Shown piece after piece: positions 23,449 through 30,313 of a stretch of DNA of 30,313 nt (position 1 is its first letter; each line of letters opens with the position of its first letter). The notes beneath the pieces were generated by a model. The model searched no databases and had not been told where the DNA came from. It saw only the letters and a list, made by a program, of their open reading frames with translations. A program made the translations under genes and the position numbers. This stretch comes from Azoarcus_F sp036734105 (GTDB taxonomy: Bacteria > Pseudomonadota > Gammaproteobacteria > Burkholderiales > Rhodocyclaceae): contig DAIMZH010000041.1 in NCBI GenBank assembly GCA_036734105.1, forward strand, positions 1 to 30,313, in the 5' to 3' direction.

Positions 23449-23952
23449 TCAGTCGGGCTTCTTTTTTTCTGGCGCTGGCAGCAAAACAATGCGAGTACCT
23501 GCAAAGCGGTCGTGCAGGAATTGTCTGTCCGGATCAAAGAAGGCCCACAGCAGGCCCACACCAAAACACAGCAAGGACGGCCAGGCCAGCACGAAACGCA
23601 TCAGCGCCTGCCCCATCAGAGGGCGCTTTCCAGTCTCCGTAACCAACTGCAGACGCCAGGTTTGCATGGCAAGCGTTTGACCGTGCCTGGTCCAGTACCA
23701 GACAAAGTAGGCACCTAGCACCGCAGTCAGATGAAGCCACAACAACCAGCCAGGTGCCGCGACCTCAACAAACATGCCAATCAGCACGTTGGGAATGACG
23801 AAAGTTGGTGCCAACACCCCGAGCACCAGCAAGGACTCGTAGAGCAGACTGGCGAAACGCCGCCGCACTCCAGCCAGTTCAACGATGGGCGCAGGCGGAG
23901 AAGTTGCGGTCAAAACGGTATCGGTAAGGTTCTTTATGGGTTTGCGTAGCAT
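23449..23952 (-). CDS. RDD-family membrane protein
   Basis: This 167-residue protein of the RDD family has three membrane segments. The family core is visible as AGVRRRFASLLYESLLVLGV (Arg, then Tyr-Glu where many members have Asp), WYWTRHGQTLAMQTWRLQLV in the middle, and a C-terminal FFDPDRQFLHDRFAGTRIV. The role of RDD proteins is mostly unknown; some act in ion or solute transport. The ATG at 23952 leaves a short cytoplasmic leader; AAGGA lies about 15 bases upstream, so the exact start is not certain. It is divergent from ilvB with an 83-base gap. Confidence 0.85.
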   Translation of the reverse strand: MLRKPIKNLTDTVLTATSPPAPIVELAGVRRRFASLLYESLLVLGVLAPTFVIPNVLIGMFVEVAAPGWLLWLHLTAVLGAYFVWYWTRHGQTLAMQTWRLQLVTETGKRPLMGQALMRFVLAWPSLLCFGVGLLWAFFDPDRQFLHDRFAGTRIVLLPAPEKKKPD

Positions 23953-23971
23953 ACGGTTTGTGGGCTTTTCC

Positions 23972-24000
23972 TTGACCGAACACCATGTGAGCGGTAACGT
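23972..24000 (+). promoter_or_regulatory. Candidate sigma-70 promoter for ilvB
   Basis: TTGACC (23972-23977, 5 of 6 to the -35 consensus) and TAACGT (23995-24000, weak -10) are separated by exactly 17 bases, 35 bases before the ilvB ATG. The leader would be about 29 bases, too short for a peptide attenuator, and no run of branched-chain codons is seen. Confidence 0.35.
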
Positions 24001-24035
24001 TCGGGGTTTGCTATTTTCGAGCGAGCGAGTCTGCA

Positions 24036-25745
24036 ATGGTGTTGAGCGGAGCGGAGATTGTAGTTAGGTGTCTTCAGGAAGAAAAGGTCGAATACGTCTT
24101 CGGGTATCCCGGCGGTGCGGTTCTCTTCCTCTATGATGCACTGTTCAATCAGGAGGTGGTGCGTCATGTGCTGGTGCGTCACGAGCAGGCAGCGGTGCAT
24201 GCGGCCGACGGCTACGCACGGTCGACCCAGTCGGTCGGTGTTGCCCTGGTTACCTCGGGGCCGGGCGCAACCAACGCGGTTACGGGTATCGCCACCGCCT
24301 TCTGCGACTCCATCCCGATGGTCATCATATCCGGTCAAGTGCCGACAGCGGCCATCGGCCAGGACGCCTTTCAGGAGGTCGACACGGTCGGCATTACCCG
24401 CCCCTGTGTCAAACACAACTTTCTGGTGCGCGACGTAAACGATATTGCGTCAACCATCAAGAAGGCCTTCCATCTGGCCAGAACCGGCCGGCCAGGCCCC
24501 GTACTTGTCGACATCCCCAAGGATGTCAGCATGCACAAGTGTGAATACGCCTATCCCGACAAGGTCGAGATGCGCTCCTACAACCCGGTGGTCAAAGGGC
24601 ATCAGGGGCAGATCCGCAAAGCCGTGCAATTGCTGCTCGAAGCCAAGCGCCCGATGATCTACACCGGCGGTGGCGTCATCCTGTCGGATGCGGCAGAGCA
24701 ACTCACCAGACTGACCCGTCTACTTGGTGCCCCTATCACCAACACCCTGATGGGTCTGGGCAGCTATCCGGCCAGTGACAGGCAGTATCTGGGCATGCCG
24801 GGCATGCATGGCACCTTCGAGGCCAACATGTCCATGCACTTCAGCGACGTCCTGCTGGCCGTCGGTGCACGCTTCGACGACCGCGTGATTGGCAATCCTG
24901 AGCACTTCTCGGCCGAACCACGCAAGATCATCCATATCGACATCGACCCGTCGTCCATTTCCAAGCGTGTCAAGGTCGACGTGCCCATAGTCGGCAATGT
25001 TCGCGATGTGCTCGATGAGATGATTCAGCAGATCGAAGCCGCCAACAGCCGCCCCAATCCTGACTCACTCGGGGCCTGGTGGAAACAGGTTGAGGAGTGG
25101 CGCAGCCGCGACTGTATGAAATACAAGAACTCGGACGAGATCATCAAGCCGCAGTTCGTTGTACAAAAGCTCTGGGAAGTTACCGGTGGTGATGCCTTCG
25201 TCACCTCTGATGTGGGTCAGCACCAGATGTGGGCTGCCCAGTATTACCGCTTCGATAAACCACGACGCTGGCTCAACTCCGGCGGCTTGGGCACCATGGG
25301 GGTTGGGCTGCCCTACGCTATGGGCGCGCAACTGGCGCATCCGGGCGCCCAGGTGGCCTGCGTCACCGGCGAGGCATCCATCCAGATGTGCATCCAGGAG
25401 CTATCCACCTGCAAGCAGTTCCGTCTGCCCATCAAAATCTGCAACCTCAACAACCGCTATCTGGGCATGGTTCGCCAGTGGCAGCAGTTGTTCCATGGCG
25501 GGCGTTACTCCGAGTCATACATGGACTCACTCCCCGACTTTGCCAAGCTGGCCGAATCCTATGGCCATGTCGGCCTGCGTGTGGATAAGCCTAGCGATGT
25601 TGAGCCTGCCTTGCGCGAGGCGTTCAGCCGCAAGAATGATCTGGTGTTTCTTGACTTCCAGGTGGACCAGACTGAAAACGTTTACCCAATGGTTCAGGGC
25701 GGAAAGGGTCTGACCGAGATGATCCTGTCGGCCGAAGACCTCTGA
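24036..25745 (+). CDS. ilvB: Acetolactate synthase large (catalytic) subunit
   Basis: This 569-residue ThDP enzyme joins pyruvate with pyruvate or 2-oxobutyrate, the first common step to valine, leucine and isoleucine. The ThDP-activating Glu is in VRHEQAAVHAADGYAR (about 47-62), followed by SGPGATNAVTGIATA, the FAD region and the C-terminal ThDP-binding domain. The metal-binding motif, usually GDGS, reads GEAS (residues 445-448), followed by NLNNRYLGM; GE-type variants are, from memory, common in betaproteobacterial enzymes. The C-terminus LTEMILSAEDL is also of that type. The ATG at 24036 is the only sensible start. ilvH follows 49 bases later. Confidence 0.95.
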   Translation: MVLSGAEIVVRCLQEEKVEYVFGYPGGAVLFLYDALFNQEVVRHVLVRHEQAAVHAADGYARSTQSVGVALVTSGPGATNAVTGIATAFCDSIPMVIISGQVPTAAIGQDAFQEVDTVGITRPCVKHNFLVRDVNDIASTIKKAFHLARTGRPGPVLVDIPKDVSMHKCEYAYPDKVEMRSYNPVVKGHQGQIRKAVQLLLEAKRPMIYTGGGVILSDAAEQLTRLTRLLGAPITNTLMGLGSYPASDRQYLGMPGMHGTFEANMSMHFSDVLLAVGARFDDRVIGNPEHFSAEPRKIIHIDIDPSSISKRVKVDVPIVGNVRDVLDEMIQQIEAANSRPNPDSLGAWWKQVEEWRSRDCMKYKNSDEIIKPQFVVQKLWEVTGGDAFVTSDVGQHQMWAAQYYRFDKPRRWLNSGGLGTMGVGLPYAMGAQLAHPGAQVACVTGEASIQMCIQELSTCKQFRLPIKICNLNNRYLGMVRQWQQLFHGGRYSESYMDSLPDFAKLAESYGHVGLRVDKPSDVEPALREAFSRKNDLVFLDFQVDQTENVYPMVQGGKGLTEMILSAEDL

Positions 25746-25794
25746 TTCCATCTGCTCACGGCAAGTATCTGCCAGACTAACCAACGAGTGCTTT

Positions 25795-26286
25795 ATGAGA
25801 CACGTGATTTCCCTGCTGATCGAGAACGAGTCCGGTGCCCTGTCGCGCGTCTCCGGCCTGTTCTCGGCCCGCGGTTACAATATTGAATCGCTCACCGTCG
25901 CGCCGACCGAGGACCCGTCAATGTCGCGGATGACCATAGTTACCATTGGTTCCGACGACATCATCGAGCAGATCACCAAACAACTGAACAAACTGATAGA
26001 AGTCATCAAGGTGGTCGATATTTCCGAGTCTGCCCACGTCGAGCGTGAGCTCATGCTGGTCAAGCTTCGCGCCATTGGCAAGGACCGCGAGGAACTCAAG
26101 CGCACAGCCGACATTTTCCGTGCGCGCATCATCGACGTCACAGATACATCATATGTTGTCGAACTCACCGGCAACCAGCAAAAGCTCGACGCCTTTCTCA
26201 GCGCCATCGATCGTGAGCTGATTCTCGAAACCGTGCGTTCGGGCATCACCGGCATTGGTCGCGGAGACCGGGTGCTCAAGCTCTGA
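25795..26286 (+). CDS. ilvH: Acetolactate synthase small (regulatory) subunit
   Basis: This 163-residue subunit activates the catalytic subunit and gives valine feedback inhibition. It starts with an ACT domain (MRHVISLLIENESGALSRVSGLFSARGYNIESLTVAPTED), followed by the C-terminal domain from about residue 80 (ERELMLVKLRA...RSGITGIGRGDRVLKL). Gly14 in ESGAL and the N-rich loop GYNIESL are at the usual valine-binding positions. Length is normal. It lies between ilvB and ilvC. Confidence 0.96.
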   Translation: MRHVISLLIENESGALSRVSGLFSARGYNIESLTVAPTEDPSMSRMTIVTIGSDDIIEQITKQLNKLIEVIKVVDISESAHVERELMLVKLRAIGKDREELKRTADIFRARIIDVTDTSYVVELTGNQQKLDAFLSAIDRELILETVRSGITGIGRGDRVLKL

Positions 26287-26356
26287 ACCTGTCGTGCGGA
26301 GCAATTCTGCTTCGACGCCAAATCCACCATCAAAAAACCACACGCAAGAGGAAACC

Positions 26357-27373
<1,017 letters not shown>

Positions 27374-27398
27374 TCGCTCAGGCGGACAGCTTGCAAAT

Positions 27399-27426
27399 GC
27401 AACGGGCCTCGCTAGAGGCCCGTTGC
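27399..27426 (+). terminator. Strong hairpin after ilvC (putative terminator)
   Basis: GCAACGGGCCTC (27399-27410) and GAGGCCCGTTGC (27415-27426) form a perfect 12-bp stem around a GCTA loop, 25 bases after the ilvC stop. The T run after it is poor (TGCTTTCG), so termination may be partial, or the stem may protect the ilvBHC message. It separates ilvBHC from pssA-leuA. Confidence 0.7.
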
Positions 27427-27475
27427 TGCTTTCGGGAACGACGGATTCACTGTGTCCAAACTGATTGCCCGGCAG

Positions 27476-27505
27476 TTAAGCACATAAAGCGCAATGCGTT
27501 AGAAT
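27476..27505 (+). promoter_or_regulatory. Weak candidate promoter for pssA-leuA
   Basis: TTAAGC (27476-27481) and TAGAAT (27500-27505, 5 of 6 to the -10 consensus) are 18 bases apart, 28 bases before the pssA ATG. The -35 match is poor. The position after the ilvC hairpin makes a separate promoter plausible. Confidence 0.3.
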
Positions 27506-27533
27506 CAGCAATCTACCAACCGGATTGAACTCC

Positions 27534-28319
27534 ATGACCCTGATCCCGCCAGAAAGACCCCGCCGCGGCATCTACATTCTGCCCAACCTGTTCACCACAG
27601 GGGCATTGTTCGCCGGATTTTTCGCTATCGTCCAGGCCATGCACACAAACTTTGAAATGGCCGCAGTGGCCATATTCATCGCCATGGTCCTTGACGGCCT
27701 GGATGGACGCGTGGCACGAATGACCAACACCCAGAGTGAGTTCGGCGCACAGTATGACTCGCTGGCTGACATGGTTTCCTTTGGGGCAGCGCCTGCGCTG
27801 GTGATGTATGAGTGGGCCTTGCGCGACCTCGGAAAACTCGGCTGGATCGCCGCCTTTATCTACTGCGCTGGTGCGGCCCTGCGACTGGCCCGTTTCAACA
27901 CGACCATCTCGTCCATAGACAAGCGCTATTTTCAGGGTTTGCCGAGTCCTGCGGCCGCGGCGCTGATAGCGGGCCTGGTATGGGTTTCCATTGACTCCGA
28001 TATTGATGGCGCCGACATGGTTTGGCCGGCACTGCTGTTGACCGTGTTTGCCGGGCTGACCATGGTCAGCAATGTGCTGTTCTGGAGCGGCAAGGATATC
28101 AACCTGCGCAAGAGCGTTCCCTTCATTGTCGTGATTGCGGTCGTACTGGTGTTTGCGCTGGTGTCAACCTATCCACCGGGTGTGTTGTTCGCGCTCTTTC
28201 TTGCCTATTCCTTGTCCGGCTACATTATCTGGTCATGGAGATGGTTGCGACGCCGTCGCCATCACGCTCACACCCACGACGAGACGGCGCAAACCAGAAA
28301 TAACGATAAAGATTCCTGA
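27534..28319 (+). CDS. pssA: CDP-diacylglycerol-serine O-phosphatidyltransferase
   Basis: This 261-residue inner-membrane enzyme makes phosphatidylserine, the precursor of phosphatidylethanolamine. The CDP-alcohol phosphotransferase signature DG-x2-AR-x8-G-x3-D-x3-D is complete in the stretch from DGLDGRVARM through FGAQYDSLADMVSFG (about 53-85). Several membrane helices follow. The C-terminus is basic and His-rich (RRRRHHAHTH). The ATG at 27534 has CGGA nine bases upstream; a TTG at 27525 is unsupported. It is placed between ilvC and leuA as in many betaproteobacteria, where a psd gene often sits beside it; here psd is missing. leuA begins 14 bases after its stop. Confidence 0.95.
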   Translation: MTLIPPERPRRGIYILPNLFTTGALFAGFFAIVQAMHTNFEMAAVAIFIAMVLDGLDGRVARMTNTQSEFGAQYDSLADMVSFGAAPALVMYEWALRDLGKLGWIAAFIYCAGAALRLARFNTTISSIDKRYFQGLPSPAAAALIAGLVWVSIDSDIDGADMVWPALLLTVFAGLTMVSNVLFWSGKDINLRKSVPFIVVIAVVLVFALVSTYPPGVLFALFLAYSLSGYIIWSWRWLRRRRHHAHTHDETAQTRNNDKDS

Positions 28320-28333
28320 CCACGGAGACAGTC

Positions 28334-29869
28334 ATGACAAAAGAACTGATCATATTCGATACCACCTTGCGCGATGGCGAACAAAGCCCGGGCGCATCCA
28401 TGACTCGCGATGAAAAATTGCGCATTGCCCGACAACTTGAGCGCATGCGCGTCAACGTCATCGAGGCAGGCTTTCCGGCAGCCTCCAACGGCGACTTTGA
28501 AGCAGTCCGCGCGATTGCAGAAAACATCAAGGAGTCCACGGTTTGTGGTCTGGCCCGCGCCAACGAAAAAGACATAACCCGGGCTGGAGAAGCCATTCGT
28601 CCTGCTGCCAGCGGACGTATCCACACCTTTATCGCCACCAGCCCCATCCACATGGAAAAAAAGCTGCGCATGACACCCGATGAAGTGGTGGCACAGGCAG
28701 TAAAGGCGATAGGCTGGGCTCGTGCTTACACTGACGACATAGAGTTTTCAGCAGAAGATGCCGGTCGTTCAGAAATCGACTTCCTGTGCCGGATTTTCGA
28801 TGAAGTCATCAAAGCCGGCGCAAAGACCATCAATGTGCCCGACACCGTCGGTTACAACGTGCCGCAACAGCTTGCCGACACCATACGCGCCCTGATCGAG
28901 CGTGTGCCCAACTCCGACAAGGTAGTCTGGTCAGTTCATTGTCACAATGATCTCGGTCTGGCTGTCGCCAACTCACTGTCTGCCGTTCTGGCAGGCGCCC
29001 GTCAGGTTGAATGCACCATTAACGGCCTTGGCGAACGGGCCGGCAATGCCGCGCTGGAGAAAATCGTCATGGCGGTGCGCACCCGCCGCGATGTCTTCCA
29101 GTGCGACACGCGAATCGACGCCACGCAGATCGTACCGGCCTCCAAGATAGTCTCCGGCATCACCGGTTTTCCGGTACAGCCCAACAAGGCAATCGTTGGT
29201 GCCAACGCCTTCTCTCACGAGTCCGGCATTCACCAGGACGGCGTACTCAAGCACCGCGAAACCTATGAGATCATGCGCGCAGAAGACGTTGGCTGGGGCG
29301 CCAACAAGCTTGTACTTGGCAAACATTCGGGACGCAACGCCTTCCGCGCCAGACTGCAGGAGCTCGGCATTGTGGTTGAATCTGAAGACCACCTTAACCA
29401 TGCCTTTGCATGCTTCAAGGAGCTTGCCGACAAAAAGCACGAAGTCTTCGATGAAGACCTTCATGCCTTGATGAGCGACGAGATCGTCACCCCCGCAATC
29501 GAGCATTTCCGCCTGCTCTCCACACGCTTTCATTCCGAGACCGGAGAGCACCCCGAGGCCACGTTGACCATTGCGGTCGGAGGCACCGAAAACCGGGTAT
29601 GCGCTACCGGTTCAGGACCAGTCGACGCCACTTTCCGTGCGATAGAATCCATTGCATCAAGCGGAAGCGAGTTATTGCTGTACTCGGTGAATGCCATCAC
29701 CACCGGCACCGATGCGCAAGGCGAGGTTACCGTGCGCCTCACTCGAGACGGCAGGATCGTCAACGGCCAGGGCGCAGACACCGACATCATCGTGGCATCG
29801 GCCAAGGCCTATCTCAACGCACTCAACAAGCTTCATGCCAACCTGGAGCGGGTTAATCCGCAGGTTTGA
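28334..29869 (+). CDS. leuA: 2-isopropylmalate synthase
   Basis: This 511-residue enzyme joins acetyl-CoA and 2-oxoisovalerate, the first step to leucine. The catalytic TIM barrel carries IFDTTLRDGEQSPGAS (about 7-22) and VHCHNDLGLAVANS (about 200-213) with the metal-binding His pair; NGLGERAGNA follows. The C-terminal third (about 390-511, TLTIAVGGTENRVCATG...) is the leucine-binding regulatory domain. CGGAGA lies six bases before the ATG. It is the last gene of the ilvBHC-pssA-leuA run and converges with the DUF2069 gene. Confidence 0.96.
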   Translation: MTKELIIFDTTLRDGEQSPGASMTRDEKLRIARQLERMRVNVIEAGFPAASNGDFEAVRAIAENIKESTVCGLARANEKDITRAGEAIRPAASGRIHTFIATSPIHMEKKLRMTPDEVVAQAVKAIGWARAYTDDIEFSAEDAGRSEIDFLCRIFDEVIKAGAKTINVPDTVGYNVPQQLADTIRALIERVPNSDKVVWSVHCHNDLGLAVANSLSAVLAGARQVECTINGLGERAGNAALEKIVMAVRTRRDVFQCDTRIDATQIVPASKIVSGITGFPVQPNKAIVGANAFSHESGIHQDGVLKHRETYEIMRAEDVGWGANKLVLGKHSGRNAFRARLQELGIVVESEDHLNHAFACFKELADKKHEVFDEDLHALMSDEIVTPAIEHFRLLSTRFHSETGEHPEATLTIAVGGTENRVCATGSGPVDATFRAIESIASSGSELLLYSVNAITTGTDAQGEVTVRLTRDGRIVNGQGADTDIIVASAKAYLNALNKLHANLERVNPQV

Positions 29870-29905
29870 CCCCGCTTTGTTGTGCCGAGCGAAATAGCCG
29901 CCGAC

Positions 29906-29941
29906 TTCCTCACCCCCGCCACGCAGCGCTGGGGTGAGGAA
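29906..29941. terminator. Perfect 11-bp hairpin between leuA and the DUF2069 gene
   Basis: TTCCTCACCCC (29906-29916) pairs perfectly with GGGGTGAGGAA (29931-29941) around a 14-base loop, 36 bases after the leuA stop and 19 bases from the end of the converging gene. No T run is present on either strand, so a bidirectional or processing hairpin is likely. Confidence 0.55.
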
Positions 29942-29960
29942 CACGCCTTACAAAACAAAG

Positions 29961-30313
29961 TCAAGAAGCTGCGTCGCTCGCTTTGGCCTGACGCGACGGC
30001 GCGGTGGCGCGGGCATACAGCAACACAGTGACAAACAGCGCGGCTGACAGCAAGGCCTCAATGAGGGCCAGGGTGCCCATCAGACCGGCGTCGTTGGTGC
30101 GCACCACCCCCTCGGTAAAGTAGAGCAGCACCAGCATGGACAGCCACTGGTAGGTGTAGCGACGCCCCTTGAGCACGCCGAACACCGCGAACAACAAAGG
30201 AAGGGCCTTCAGGGTCATCCACGAACCCTCGGGACGCAAGGGCGCAAGCCAGCCTTCCCACAACACACACAACACGATCAGCCCAATCAGTAGCACGCTG
30301 GAGAGATTCGCCA
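29961..30313 (-). CDS. DUF2069 membrane protein (5' end outside window)
   Basis: This small inner-membrane protein has four hydrophobic segments and clear DUF2069 family sequence: VLCVLWEGWLAPLRPEGSW in the first helix, LKALPLLFAVFGVLKGRRYTYQWLSMLVLLYFTEGVVR in the second and third, and a last helix before a polar C-terminus. The frame is open to the right edge, reading ANLSSV before the GTG at 30296, so the true start probably lies beyond the window. The function of the family is unknown. Confidence 0.85.
   Translation of the reverse strand, partial: ANLSSVLLIGLIVLCVLWEGWLAPLRPEGSWMTLKALPLLFAVFGVLKGRRYTYQWLSMLVLLYFTEGVVRTNDAGLMGTLALIEALLSAALFVTVLLYARATAPSRQAKASDAAS

Noticed and set aside
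23455..23475. Run of seven T after a small stem on the plus strand as a terminator
   Set aside because: The T run is the antisense of the Lys codons at the end of the RDD gene, and there is no plus-strand transcript known to end there.

Overview
The window is a gene-dense, GC-rich piece of a Gram-negative proteobacterial chromosome, most likely a betaproteobacterium or a deep-branching gammaproteobacterium. The signs are an ilvB-ilvH-ilvC-pssA-leuA cluster with a betaproteobacterial-looking acetolactate synthase, slyX, tesA head-to-head with a YbbA-type ATPase, an E. coli-type pepN, an RND pump, lipoproteins and a DUF2069 protein. I see no phage, IS element, CRISPR array, tRNA or rRNA. Most of the window is core housekeeping. 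All assignments come from reading motifs by eye; no database search was run.

Layout. 1-264: tail of a UvrD/Rep-type helicase, cut by the left edge. 452-6157 (minus): an envelope cluster of LEA-type lipoprotein, EamA exporter, RND membrane-fusion protein and RND permease. 6427-6864 (plus): a hotdog-fold thioesterase reading frame broken at codon 8 by an in-frame TAA, with a terminator-like hairpin just before its ribosome binding site. 6922-8157 (minus): a periplasmic PQQ-type aldose dehydrogenase. 8305-9335 (plus): an unknown anchored protein and a VanZ-like membrane protein. 9496-11742 (plus): an ion-channel stator pair, a MotA/TolQ/ExbB-like protein followed by a MotB-like protein with a long periplasmic coiled coil and an OmpA-type peptidoglycan-binding end. 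11758-13375 (minus): rhodanese lipoprotein, slyX and the GTPase rbgA/ylqF. 13455-16454 (plus): hpnC-hpnD-hpnE, the three-enzyme route from farnesyl diphosphate to squalene. 16577-18993 (minus): YbbA/LolD-type ATPase, DUF305 protein and a tandem-HD/HD-GYP protein. 18977-19597 (plus): tesA, overlapping the ATPase gene head-to-head. 19679-23262 (minus): a tandem UspA protein coupled to pepN. 23449-23952 (minus): an RDD membrane protein. 24036-29869 (plus): branched-chain amino acid genes with pssA inserted, and a strong hairpin after ilvC. 29961 to the right edge (minus): a DUF2069 protein.

How the genes work together. IlvBH, IlvC and LeuA supply valine, isoleucine and leucine, and PssA makes phosphatidylserine. 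HpnCDE make squalene, the hopanoid precursor, but no squalene-hopene cyclase is present here. The RND pair needs an outer-membrane TolC-type partner encoded elsewhere. The item most worth following up is the stator pair at 9496-11742: it looks like a complete proton- or sodium-driven motor unit with a peptidoglycan anchor, but no flagellar, Tol, Ton or Zorya partner genes lie nearby, so its driven partner is unknown.
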